Below, piece by piece: positions 37,101 through 44,068 of a stretch of DNA of 49,223 bases. Position 1 is the first letter of the stretch. Every line of letters begins with the position of its first letter. Under the pieces are notes generated by a model, which was given only the letters and a program-made list of their open reading frames with translations, was not told the origin of the DNA and searched no databases. Source of the stretch: Gammaproteobacteria bacterium (lineage in GTDB: Bacteria; Pseudomonadota; Gammaproteobacteria; Pseudomonadales; Azotimanducaceae); the NCBI GenBank assembly GCA_009837725.1, contig VXSY01000077.1, forward strand, positions 1 through 49,223. The letters are read 5' to 3'. The position numbers and the translations under genes were made by a program.

Positions 37101-37253
37101 GACATGCTTCGGAACGGCTGTGATGTGCTTCGACCGCCGCCGATCCTCGACAATCACCCCCGTGGGCCGACGATCCTCGTCCAGCTCCCAATGCCGACTC
37201 GGCCGTTCGTATGGCGAGTTGAGGATGGGATTTGCGAAGAATGGTTCTGTCAT
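34137..37253 (-). CDS. res: type III restriction enzyme, helicase-nuclease subunit (Res)
   Basis: A 1038-residue DEAD/DEAH translocase and nuclease of the BPTD_3080-type Res group. Walker A ATGAGKTT lies near 180, motif II NDEAHH near 315, and DLSATPF follows. The second RecA domain has EQVVGRGLRR. The C-terminal PD-(D/E)xK nuclease shows VPDFIV and LVVEIKG near 940. With Mod it would cut DNA with unmodified sites. The start is set at ATG 37253; a TTG at 37274 would add seven residues. The promoter should be in the gap after the vapBC remnant. All motifs are intact. Confidence 0.93.
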   Translation of the reverse strand: MTEPFFANPILNSPYERPSRHWELDEDRRPTGVIVEDRRRSKHITAVPKHVGEDPQAGLEIGVAELSTAEQQYDPMPVINDIRGHVDAWRQLPAERSGVTPVTARLLRHWREWDKHRFGQRPFFCQIEAVETAIWLTEVADCVGGRGRAPYRHIRDHLHGANENANPDLLRIALKLATGAGKTTVMAMLIAWQTLNAVRQPGSRRFTRGFLIVTPGITIRDRLRVLQPNDPASYYAKHDLVPKDMLPDLGRAMIVITNYHAFLRRESMKLARGSRALLQGHREEIATKETEGEMLRRSCGELLGMKNIVVLNDEAHHCYREKPGDADEETPTGEAKGEAERNTDAARLWVNGLETVQRRLGIRTVFDLSATPFFLAGSGYREGTLFPWTMCDFSLLDAIESGIVKLPRVPVADDVSGDEMPRYRELWKHIGPSMPKKGRASAGRLDPLSLPPDLKGAIDALYSHYKKHFDAWRAEGIEVPPVFIVVCSNTATSKLVYDYIAGFERSDSVIVPGHLPLFRNYDEDGNRAARPQTLLIDSEQLESGEALDRTFRTIAADEIERFRRERTERDGAGKEDAPITDAELLREAMNTVGKPGQLGESIRCVVSVAMLSEGWDANTVTHVLGVRAFGTQLLCEQVVGRGLRRQSYELNAENRFDVEYADVLGIPFDFTAEPVVVPPVKPRRTIHVHAVKPDRDALAIVFPRVEGYTYELREERLSANFTADSTLTLTPELVGPRRTRNEGILGEGVVLTPEQAIATRKATVAFHLAKHLLFKHFRGANEAPKVHLLGDLRSVARQWLDEYLICEGGTTPGQILYTVIADEACDIIHRAIVAPPEPGQEPGKEQVRAVLDPYNPRGSTADVDFTTSKTNRWETDPTKCHVNWAICDSDWEREFCRLAERRSSILAYVKNQGMGFTVPYCTDGVSRQYVPDFIVRVKDGGEEPVNLVVEIKGLRRQDAKDKADTMRSMWVPAVNALGDFGRWAFAEFKDIKTMEDDFHRWMAENAVSPAVRAGHSLILAGGSEPNLEYIPRRRSKIW

Positions 37254-37307
37254 GGTCTCGATCTGTTCTGGCAAGCCAAGCGGGTGCCGTCTGCTGACGG
37301 GGCGTCG

Positions 37308-37391
37308 TTAGTCTGGACGGCACGCGAGATGGAACGACGACCGCCGGTCGGCGGCGTGAACCAGGACGTTGGTATCACACACCACGCTCAC
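37308..37391 (-). pseudogene. truncated VapC (PIN) gene, first 27 codons
   Basis: A GTG at 37391 overlaps the vapB stop (GTGA), as expected for vapBC. The frame reads VSVVCDTNVLVHAADRRSSFH, the standard start of a PIN toxin including the first catalytic aspartate, then stops at 37308-37310 after 27 codons. A whole PIN protein has about 130 residues, so the rest is gone. The res gene begins 54 bases farther on, which suggests the type III RM genes replaced the 3' part of this vapC. Confidence 0.75.
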
Positions 37392-37639
37392 TTGTCCCCT
37401 TCCATGGATCGGTAGAGGGCATCGCGGTCCGCGATATCCACGCGGAAGCCGCGGCTATCCCAGCTCGGCAGAGGAGGGGCGTCGAATTCGCCTGCCTCCG
37501 GTTCAGCTAAGGGAAGCAGGAGACGCAACCCTGCCTCAACGAGCGCCGACGTGGTGGTGGCACGTCTGCCCGCTTCTTCTCGCAACCGCCGTGCCAGCGT
37601 GTCGTTGATGCTCACGACCATGTCCATGTAGGGGATCAT
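37388..37639 (-). CDS. VapB-like ribbon-helix-helix antitoxin
   Basis: An 83-residue protein whose N-terminal half fits a ribbon-helix-helix DNA-binding fold: MVVSINDTLARRLREEAGRR followed by TTTSALVEAGLRLLL. The C-terminal half is proline-rich and acidic, as in antitoxin tails that wrap a PIN toxin, and WDSRGFRVDI could be the binding peptide. The start is uncertain: ATG 37639, 37627 or 37621 are in frame, and none has a clear ribosome site. It lies just upstream of the truncated vapC and the res gene. It would repress its own promoter and might restrain the intact PIN protein encoded between res and mod. Confidence 0.7.
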   Translation of the reverse strand: MIPYMDMVVSINDTLARRLREEAGRRATTTSALVEAGLRLLLPLAEPEAGEFDAPPLPSWDSRGFRVDIADRDALYRSMEGDK

Positions 37640-37766
37640 ACTTGGAGACGCTGCGCGGCCACCGACACTTCTTGCTCGTAAGCACCCCGCCTACGCGCCC
37701 CATCCACCTACCTCAGATCAGGCCGGCGGCGGTCCCTGTCAACACCCTTTCCGACATGCGTGCGCC

Positions 37767-37780
37767 GTTCCGTGTTGGCG
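37767..37780 (+). repeat. 14-base direct repeat, copy 1 (flanks phyH)
   Basis: GTTCCGTGTTGGCG ends directly before the phyH stop codon (37781). The same word is at 38672-38685, seven bases outside the phyH start. The placement at both gene ends is what makes it notable. Confidence 0.5.
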
Positions 37781-38665
37781 CTACGCGAACGGATCCGTCC
37801 CCGTGCGCATCATGCCCGCAACGCGGGTGTAATCCGGTGCCTGCGGGTCCTCGTATGGGTAGAGCGCCTTGCCGATGACGCGTTCGAGTTCCGGGTACTT
37901 CTCCAAAAGCTGGGGCGAGGTGTCTTCGTAGTCGTGCTGCACGCGCATGTAGCTGCGCATATAGTTCTGCACCAGTGTTACCCGGAGGCCCGGGTTCGTC
38001 CGGCCGGCGGAGGCGTGCCAGGTGGCGCCGTTCCAGATGGCGAGGGAGCCGGCCTTGGCGATCAAGGGCACGAACTTGTAGGGCGTGTCGGTTAGGTCCG
38101 ACTCGTGCGGCAGCGTCGCCCGGCCGTAGTGATGGCTGCCCGGCACGAACAGCGTCGGGCCGTCCTCCTGCCCCGCGTAATCCGTGCAGACCCAGGAGGC
38201 GTTGCACATGTGCGCGACCTGCCCGGCGCCCGGCGGGATGCCGTGGGAGTCGCTGTGGAGCCCCAAGCCCGGCGAGCCTTGGCCCTTGATGATCCAGGTC
38301 TGCCCGGAGAAGACCGCGCTTTGCCCCAGCAGCCACCGAACCAGCGCGAGGTTAACCGGGTTGATGGCCGCCTCGACGAACACCTCGTCCTCCTCCAAAA
38401 GGTGCCAGCCCTTGCTCGTCTGCTCCCGCCTCACGTTCGCCGTGCGGTAGTCGCCGATCTGGACGCCATTGCGCTTCTCGCAAGTGCGGATGATGGCGTC
38501 TCTGAGCCGTTCCACGAAGTCGTCGGCAACCCGCATCGTCTCCGGCGGCACCACCGTCATGCCATAGGCTTCGAGCTCCACGATGTGCTGGTGGAGGTCG
38601 TACTTGTCGATCTCGGCCATGAGGTTGTCGACATCGGGATAGGCGTTGTAGGAGGCAAGACCCAT
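37781..38665 (-). CDS. phytanoyl-CoA dioxygenase family protein (PhyH)
   Basis: A 294-residue Fe(II)/2-oxoglutarate oxygenase of the PhyH family. The metal ligands are H and D in GLHSDSHG and the distal H in WNGATWHASAG; the 2-oxoglutarate arginine is probably in NPGLRVTLV. The substrate is not clear; bacterial members hydroxylate lipids, osmolytes and natural products and are not limited to phytanoyl-CoA. The ATG at 38665 fits the family start. It is divergent from the AlbA_2 gene, with 106 bases between, and is not part of an operon. Exact 14-base repeats lie at both ends. Confidence 0.88.
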   Translation of the reverse strand: MGLASYNAYPDVDNLMAEIDKYDLHQHIVELEAYGMTVVPPETMRVADDFVERLRDAIIRTCEKRNGVQIGDYRTANVRREQTSKGWHLLEEDEVFVEAAINPVNLALVRWLLGQSAVFSGQTWIIKGQGSPGLGLHSDSHGIPPGAGQVAHMCNASWVCTDYAGQEDGPTLFVPGSHHYGRATLPHESDLTDTPYKFVPLIAKAGSLAIWNGATWHASAGRTNPGLRVTLVQNYMRSYMRVQHDYEDTSPQLLEKYPELERVIGKALYPYEDPQAPDYTRVAGMMRTGTDPFA

Positions 38666-38671
38666 GCTGCT

Positions 38672-38685
38672 GTTCCGTGTTGGCG
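38672..38685 (+). repeat. 14-base direct repeat, copy 2 (flanks phyH)
   Basis: GTTCCGTGTTGGCG repeated from 37767-37780, in the same orientation and about 905 bases apart, just upstream of the phyH start. It lies in the divergent promoter region with the AlbA_2 gene, so a regulatory role is an alternative to duplication. Confidence 0.5.
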
Positions 38686-38771
38686 AACGCCCGATCATGC
38701 AGCGTACACGGTGTGCCGTCCACTGGATGGGTGGCCTGTCGCATAATTCGCGGCGACGTAGGAGGACGCAG

Positions 38772-40007
38772 ATGACGCCATACGAGCTCCAGCAACTGAT
38801 CCGAGACGGGGAGGACTCCGGTCTCGAGTTCAAGCGCGATGAGGTGACGAACTTTGATCTCGCGCGCGAAGTCACGGCGTTTCTGAACCACATGGGCGGC
38901 ACGGTGTTGCTGGGCGTGGACGACGGCGGCCGAATCGTCGGCGCACAACGGCCGCGCCTGGAAGAGTGGGTGGTAGAGCTTTGCCGCGCCAAGATCGACC
39001 CGCCGGTGATCCCGTCGCTGCACTGGGTGCGGAATGCGGAGCCGGGGAGCGACGTGCTGGCGGTGCGGGTCAGCGTAGGGCCGGACAAGCCCTATGCCCG
39101 CGTTCACAAGGGCCGCAGGACATACTACCTACGCGTCGGCAGCACCTCTCGGGAGGCGAGCCGCGAAGAGCTCGAACGGATGTATCAGAGCGCGGGTCGG
39201 CTGAACTACGGCCTAAAGCCCGTTCCCGGGGCCGGCATCGAGGAGCTGGACTTGCGCCGGCTGCGCGACTATCTCACCCGCGTACTTGGCGGCAGTGCGC
39301 CGAATGACGACGATGCGAACGAGTGGGGAACTTTGCTCCACAATTTGGAGTTCGTTACGGAAACGCCAGAGGGGCTGGTTGCCACCGTGGATGGGATGTT
39401 GCTGTTCGGCACCCGTCCAAAGCGGTTTCTGCCGCAGTCCGGGATTCGAGCGATCTGCTATCCATCGCTTGCGCCGGACTACGCCACCCGCGCCGACCAG
39501 GACCTGCATGGCCCGATCGTCCCCTTGGTCGGCATCGACGGCTACCTCCTCGATCCGTCACTGGTGGACAAGGCCTGGGATTTCGTGCGCCTGAACACCA
39601 CGCCGACGGCCCGCCTTGATGGAATGCGCCGCGTCGATCGCTGGCCATTCCCGGAGGCAGTGGTGCGCGAGTGCATCGCCAATGCACTTGCGCATCGGGA
39701 CTACAGCATCCGCGGCACCGATATCACCCTGAACGCGTTCCCCGACCGCCTGGAAATCGAAAGTCCTGGCAGCCTACCCAACACGATCACGGTCGAACGA
39801 ATGCGAGCAGGAGTCCGCTATGCCCGCAACCAAACCCTCATGAACGTGATGCGCGACTACGGCTACGTGGACGCGCGAGGCATGGGCATCCGCAACAAGG
39901 TGGTACCAGGCATGATTGCCCATAACGGCACGGAGCCTGAGTTTGTGGCGGAGGAACATCGCCTTACGGTGCGGCTTCGGGACGATCCGGAGGCGGTTCC
40001 CCGCTAG
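38772..40007 (+). CDS. AlbA_2 (Schlafen-type) ATP-binding protein
   Basis: A 411-residue member of the COG2865 type. The AlbA_2 domain is residues 1-125 (SGLEFKRDEV, HMGGTVLLGVDD, YYLRVGSTSREA), and the C-terminal ATP-binding part has NALAHRDYS near 315 and IESPGSLPN. It is shorter than the paralog at 9157-10896, which carries extra beta domains. These proteins are thought to bind nucleic acid and ATP; their function is unsettled, though many sit beside RM loci. A good ribosome site (GGAGG, eight bases before ATG 38772) fixes the start. It is divergent from phyH and appears to stand alone. Confidence 0.87.
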   Translation: MTPYELQQLIRDGEDSGLEFKRDEVTNFDLAREVTAFLNHMGGTVLLGVDDGGRIVGAQRPRLEEWVVELCRAKIDPPVIPSLHWVRNAEPGSDVLAVRVSVGPDKPYARVHKGRRTYYLRVGSTSREASREELERMYQSAGRLNYGLKPVPGAGIEELDLRRLRDYLTRVLGGSAPNDDDANEWGTLLHNLEFVTETPEGLVATVDGMLLFGTRPKRFLPQSGIRAICYPSLAPDYATRADQDLHGPIVPLVGIDGYLLDPSLVDKAWDFVRLNTTPTARLDGMRRVDRWPFPEAVVRECIANALAHRDYSIRGTDITLNAFPDRLEIESPGSLPNTITVERMRAGVRYARNQTLMNVMRDYGYVDARGMGIRNKVVPGMIAHNGTEPEFVAEEHRLTVRLRDDPEAVPR

Positions 40008-40113
40008 CAGCAGCTACGAACGAATGCGAGCACGAAGGCCAGCGGATCGTGCGAGTTGCGACAACGCCACTGCCAGCCTGCTACGCTGATGCGATCCGAG
40101 AGTGGGGGGTTCG

Positions 40114-41211
40114 ATGAAGATCACGGATGTGGTGCTGGTTCGGCTCAGGCTGCCGAAGGATCCGGGCCGGAGCCGGCTGTTTTTGCGCGTGGATACCGAT
40201 GAAGGGGTTTCCGGCATCTCCGAGGCAGGCCGGAGCCAGCGGCTCATGCAGGTGTTCCTCGACGAGATGGTAAAGCCGCTCATCGTCGGGATGGATCCGT
40301 GCCAGCCTCGGGTGATCCGCGAAATCCTCGCGCTCGGCGATGGTCAGCGGGCAACGCGGTTGCCGTCGCAGGTGGTGGGGGCCGTGGACGTGGCGCTGTG
40401 GGACATCACCGGCAAGGCCGCGGGGCTGCCGCTGTATGCCGTGCTCGGCGGCGCGTTCCGCACCGAGATTCCGCTTTACTGGAGTCGCGGCAACGGCTGG
40501 CACAAGTCGCCGCAGGAAATGCTTACGGAAGTGCAGGAGGGCTACGAGCGAGGCTTCCGGGCGTTCAAGATTCGCATGGATTGGCGCGATTACCGGCAGG
40601 ACTCTGACCCGCGCAAGGACTTTGCCCTCTTCGAGGCGTGCCGGGAGTGGCTGCCGGACGAGGTGCCGCTCTCCTTCGACGCCAACAACGGCTATTCCGT
40701 GCCCACCGCCATCGAGCAGGGGCGGCGTTTCGAGCAGATTGGCATCGCCCATTTCGAGGAACCGCTGCCGCAGTACGACCTTGCGGGGCTGAAGCAGGTG
40801 GTGGATGCGCTCGACTGCGCGGTCTCCTCCGGCGAGCAGGAAACCTCCTCATGGCGCATCCGCGACATGATCCTGCTCGGCAATCCCGACATCGTGCAGC
40901 CGGACGTGCTCAACGTTGGCGGCATCTCGGAAATGCTGCGCACCTACGAGATGTGCGTTGCCGCGAACAAGGTAGTGATGCCGCACAGCCCCAACGTGGG
41001 GGCGAATCTGGTGGCGAGCCTTCATGCCTACGCGACGGTTCGCAACGCCGTGAGGCCGCACGAATTCTCGGAGGAGTTCACGGGGCCGGCGGAGGCTGTG
41101 GCTGATCTGTTCGCCGAGCCCATCATTCCGGAGGACGGCATCATCCGCCTGCCGGATCGTCCCGGCCTTGGTCTCGAACTGAATCCCGACCTCACGCCGG
41201 AGGCGGACTGA
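40114..41211 (+). CDS. mandelate racemase / muconate lactonizing enzyme superfamily protein
   Basis: A 365-residue enolase-superfamily enzyme. Metal ligands are D in SFDANNG, E in FEEPLPQ and E in SSGEQE. The general-base region reads FKIRM (where mandelate racemase has KxK), and the other face has QPD and MPHSPN, giving a His-Asp dyad as in the mandelate-racemase subgroup. It would abstract a proton alpha to a carboxylate, as a sugar-acid dehydratase or racemase; which one cannot be told. ATG 40114 has GGGG upstream and fits the family start. The next gene, xth, begins four bases after the stop, so they are likely co-transcribed. Confidence 0.88.
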   Translation: MKITDVVLVRLRLPKDPGRSRLFLRVDTDEGVSGISEAGRSQRLMQVFLDEMVKPLIVGMDPCQPRVIREILALGDGQRATRLPSQVVGAVDVALWDITGKAAGLPLYAVLGGAFRTEIPLYWSRGNGWHKSPQEMLTEVQEGYERGFRAFKIRMDWRDYRQDSDPRKDFALFEACREWLPDEVPLSFDANNGYSVPTAIEQGRRFEQIGIAHFEEPLPQYDLAGLKQVVDALDCAVSSGEQETSSWRIRDMILLGNPDIVQPDVLNVGGISEMLRTYEMCVAANKVVMPHSPNVGANLVASLHAYATVRNAVRPHEFSEEFTGPAEAVADLFAEPIIPEDGIIRLPDRPGLGLELNPDLTPEAD

Positions 41212-41215
41212 CGCC

Positions 41216-41986
41216 ATGCGCATCGCCACCTGGAACGTGAACGGTCTGCGCGCAAGGCTCGAGTTCGTGCTGCATTGGCTCAAGGCGCGGCAGCCGGATG
41301 TCGTGGGAATGCAGGAGACCAAGGCGTCCGACGACGACTTTCCCCACGAAGAGCTCGCAGAGCTCGGCTACAAGGTGCTGAACCACGGCCAGAAGGGCTG
41401 GAATGGCGTCGCCATCGTCAGTCGCGAGGACGCCGACTTGACGACCGCGGGCTTGCCGGGCCGCGACGACGATGGCGCTCGTTTGCTGCGGGCGCGGGTG
41501 GGCGGCATCGACTTCACTACGGTCTATTGTCCCAACGGCAAGACTCTGGAGCACGCCGACTTCCCCATGAAGCTCGATTGGTTCGGCAGCCTCAGGGAGT
41601 TCATGGACGGCGGTGTAGGTGCGGATTCCGTGCTCTGTGGCGATTTCAACATCGTGCCCGAACCCGCCGACTGCTGGCGCGGCGAGGCCGCCGACGGCAC
41701 CATCTTCTGCACGGAGGAAGAACGGTCGCGCTATGGGGCGCTTCTGGAGCTTGGCTTCACCGACCTCTACCGCCAGCTTCACCCGGACACCCAGGCATTC
41801 TCGTGGTGGGACTACCGCGGTGGCGCGTTCCATCGCGGCATGGGGTTGCGCATCGACATGCTTCTCGGCGGCGCGAACGTTGCCGGCCGCGTCACCCACG
41901 TCGAGATCGACCGCGAGTACCGCAAGAAGAAAGACGGCCACATCGCCTCGGACCATGCGCCGGTGTTCGCGGATCTGACGGACTGA
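41216..41986 (+). CDS. xth: exodeoxyribonuclease III (AP endonuclease)
   Basis: A 256-residue member of the exonuclease III/AP endonuclease family. It shows the family blocks RIATWNVNGLRAR, MQETK (metal ligand), YCPNG, GDFNIVP (catalytic Asp-Asn), RIDMLL and SDHAPV (catalytic His). It repairs abasic sites and 3' blocked ends. The ATG at 41216 comes four bases after the previous stop. Its place between a mandelate-racemase-like gene and SDRs is not functional grouping that I can see. Confidence 0.95.
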   Translation: MRIATWNVNGLRARLEFVLHWLKARQPDVVGMQETKASDDDFPHEELAELGYKVLNHGQKGWNGVAIVSREDADLTTAGLPGRDDDGARLLRARVGGIDFTTVYCPNGKTLEHADFPMKLDWFGSLREFMDGGVGADSVLCGDFNIVPEPADCWRGEAADGTIFCTEEERSRYGALLELGFTDLYRQLHPDTQAFSWWDYRGGAFHRGMGLRIDMLLGGANVAGRVTHVEIDREYRKKKDGHIASDHAPVFADLTD

Positions 41987-42057
41987 GCGGCGGGGCTGCC
42001 CGAATCAGCGTTGGGGTAGGCTTGCGGTCGCCAGTATGACCGGGCGAGGGGAAGTGC

Positions 42058-42882
42058 ATGCTTGAGGACCTAAGGCTCGATGGCCGTTCTGCCATCGTCA
42101 CCGGCGGCGGGCGCGGGCTCGGTCGGGCGATGGCGAAGGCGCTCGCCAAGGCCGGCGCCAATGTCCTCGTCGCAGCGCGGACGCAGGCGCAGGTGGACGA
42201 AGCCGTTGCCGAGATCCAGAGCGAAGGCGGCAATGCGCTGGCGCATACGGCGGATGTGACGAGTTCTGCCCAAGTGGACGCCATGGTCGCGGCCTGCGTG
42301 CGCGAGTTCGGTGCCATCGACATCATGGTTGCCAACGCCGGCGGTGGCGGCGTACAGGGCGACTGGCCGTTCTGGGAGTATCCGGACGACGCCTTCGAGA
42401 CGGTGCTCGCAACCAATCTCAAGAGCAACTTCTACTGCGGTCGCGCGGCGGCACGCTACATGGTGGAGCGGGGCGAGGGCGGGGTCATCATCAACACCTC
42501 CTCCGGCACGGCTCTCCGGGGCAATCGCTCGTTTGCCTACCCCACCGCCAAGGGCGGCCAGATCAGCCTCACCAAGAGCATGGCGACGATGCTCGGTCCC
42601 GAAGGCATCCGCGTGAACGTCATCGTGCCGGGCTTCGTCGCCCAGCAGCCGGCCAGAGATGAGCGCGAAGCCGCGACGCGAAAGCAGCGTGGGGCGCGGA
42701 TTCCGGTGCGGCGCATCGGCGAGTGGTGGGAACTGGGCCCGCTGGCCGTGTATCTCGCCTCCGATGCATCGCGCTACGTCACTGGGCAGATGTTCATCAT
42801 CGACGGTGGCGGCCTTGCCGGCGGCATCGGCCCCACCGGGTTTGTGCCGGAGCACGCTGGCGAGGCGGAGGGGGCAGGCTGA
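42058..42882 (+). CDS. short-chain dehydrogenase/reductase (SDR), catalytic
   Basis: A 274-residue classical SDR: the nucleotide-binding TGGGRGLG at 17-24, VANAG, the catalytic Ser of the TSS stretch and YPTAK (Tyr/Lys pair). It would use NAD(P)H on a carbonyl or alcohol; the substrate is unknown. The next gene begins on the same base as this stop ends (TGATG), so the two SDR proteins are translationally coupled. ATG 42058 is the only good start near the conserved N-terminus. Confidence 0.92.
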   Translation: MLEDLRLDGRSAIVTGGGRGLGRAMAKALAKAGANVLVAARTQAQVDEAVAEIQSEGGNALAHTADVTSSAQVDAMVAACVREFGAIDIMVANAGGGGVQGDWPFWEYPDDAFETVLATNLKSNFYCGRAAARYMVERGEGGVIINTSSGTALRGNRSFAYPTAKGGQISLTKSMATMLGPEGIRVNVIVPGFVAQQPARDEREAATRKQRGARIPVRRIGEWWELGPLAVYLASDASRYVTGQMFIIDGGGLAGGIGPTGFVPEHAGEAEGAG

Positions 42883-43520
42883 TGGACCACTTCGAGCTCG
42901 ATGGTTGCCGGGCACTGTTGCTCGGTGCCGGGTCGGTCGCCGGCGGCGCCATTGCCGATGCCTATCGGGAAGCGGGTGCAGAGGTGGTCGAAGTCGATCG
43001 CATCGATCCGGCGGCAGAGCCCTTCGACGTGCTCGCCATCGCTCGGGATGCGTTCGAGGCGCAGCCCATTGCGGATGTGGACGATCAGGCACTCGGCAAG
43101 GTGATGGCGACCAACTTCGGCGAGGTGTTTGCCGCTGTTCGCGCGGCCCAGGGCATCATCCGCAATCCGGGGCGCATCGTCATCGTCACCAGCGTCCTTG
43201 GCGAACGGGGTCTCGCCAACTGCACCGCCTATGCCGCAGCACAAGGCGCGGTGCATAACTTCATCCGTGCCGCTGCGCAGGAGTTCGCACCGGCGGGCAT
43301 CTCGGTCAACGGCATCGCCCTTGGCTGGATGGACTGGATGGACGACCGCATCGATCCGACCGATCCGGAAGCCGCTCGCGCAGTGCGCTTCACCATCCTC
43401 AAGCGCGCCGGGGCTGCCGCCGAGATCGGCCCGCTGGCCGTCTGGCTGTCCGGCAGCGGCGCCGGCTTCGTGACCGGGCAGATATTCACGGCCGATGGCG
43501 GTTTGACCGCGCATCTTTGA
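42882..43520 (+). CDS. SDR-fold protein lacking the catalytic lysine
   Basis: A 212-residue SDR-like protein with a shortened N-terminus. The dinucleotide loop is altered (LLGAGSVAGGA), the Tyr remains, but the active-site lysine is replaced: YAAAQ in place of YxxxK. The closing QIFTADGG is typical of SDRs. It is coupled to the intact SDR upstream by TGATG. A catalytically weak or inactive partner that forms a heteromer with SDR1 is a reasonable idea. Alternatively, it could still have activity with an unusual proton relay. Confidence 0.85.
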   Translation: MDHFELDGCRALLLGAGSVAGGAIADAYREAGAEVVEVDRIDPAAEPFDVLAIARDAFEAQPIADVDDQALGKVMATNFGEVFAAVRAAQGIIRNPGRIVIVTSVLGERGLANCTAYAAAQGAVHNFIRAAAQEFAPAGISVNGIALGWMDWMDDRIDPTDPEAARAVRFTILKRAGAAAEIGPLAVWLSGSGAGFVTGQIFTADGGLTAHL

Positions 43521-43551
43521 ACACACGAGTCCCCAGGCAAGGAGCGAGAGC

Positions 43552-43833
43552 ATGAAGGCAACTTGGAACGGCACGACCATCGCCGAGAGCGACGACACGG
43601 TGGTGGTGGAGGGCAATCACTACTTCCCGCGTTCGTCGGTGGCCGACGAGTTCCTGACGACGAGCGACACCGAGACGTTCTGCCCGTGGAAGGGCACCGC
43701 GAGCTACTACAACGTGGTGGTCGACGGCGAGACCAACCCCGACGCGGCTTGGTACTACCGAGTGCCGAAGGACGCCGCCGCCGAGATTCTGGACCGGGTC
43801 GCGTTCTGGCATGGCGTGGAGGTGTCGTCGTAG
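43552..43833 (+). CDS. DUF427 domain protein
   Basis: This 93-residue protein is the compact DUF427 fold: ATWNGTTIAESDDTVVVEGNHYFP, then CPWKGTASYYNV and a tail AFWHGVEV. The function is not established; the family is common in Proteobacteria and Actinobacteria and often linked with small metabolic operons. The ribosome site AAGGAG lies nine bases before ATG 43552. It starts 31 bases after the second SDR stop and probably belongs to the same operon. The REP pair starts 59 bases after it. Confidence 0.88.
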   Translation: MKATWNGTTIAESDDTVVVEGNHYFPRSSVADEFLTTSDTETFCPWKGTASYYNVVVDGETNPDAAWYYRVPKDAAAEILDRVAFWHGVEVSS

Positions 43834-43891
43834 GCTCGTCGTCCACTCGACCCCGGGCCCACCCTGTGAGTCAACGACGCGGGCTACCCGT

Positions 43892-44068
43892 GCGCGCCTT
43901 GCGGCGCGTGGGAGGGCGAGACGCCCTTCCCGCCAAGAGCCCGTCCCGCCACAAGCGCCCCGTCGTGTCCATTGACGGACGTTTTCCCGCTCTCCGGGGG
44001 TGCCGAGGGCGCGTCATGGACTCGTGGGGGGGAGGGCGTCTCGCCCTCCCACGCGCCGCAAGGCGCGC
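43892..44068. repeat. REPIN-like element: two perfect 36-base inverted arms
   Basis: The arm at 43892-43927 is the exact reverse complement of the one at 44033-44068. Each arm has its own hairpins: GGGAGGGCG-TCT-CGCCCTCCC (perfect in the right copy) and GCGCC-TTGC-GGCGC. The 105 bases between show further, weaker inverted matching, so the whole 177 bases can fold as one long imperfect palindrome. Two REP sequences facing each other are the pattern of a REPIN, which RAYT transposases mobilise; no RAYT gene is in this window. It separates DUF427 from the ABC importer, and its right arm lies in the 5' coding part of the binding-protein gene. Confidence 0.8.

Noticed and set aside
35850-37415. 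521-codon plus-strand frame over the res gene
   Set aside because: Antisense shadow of the res helicase.
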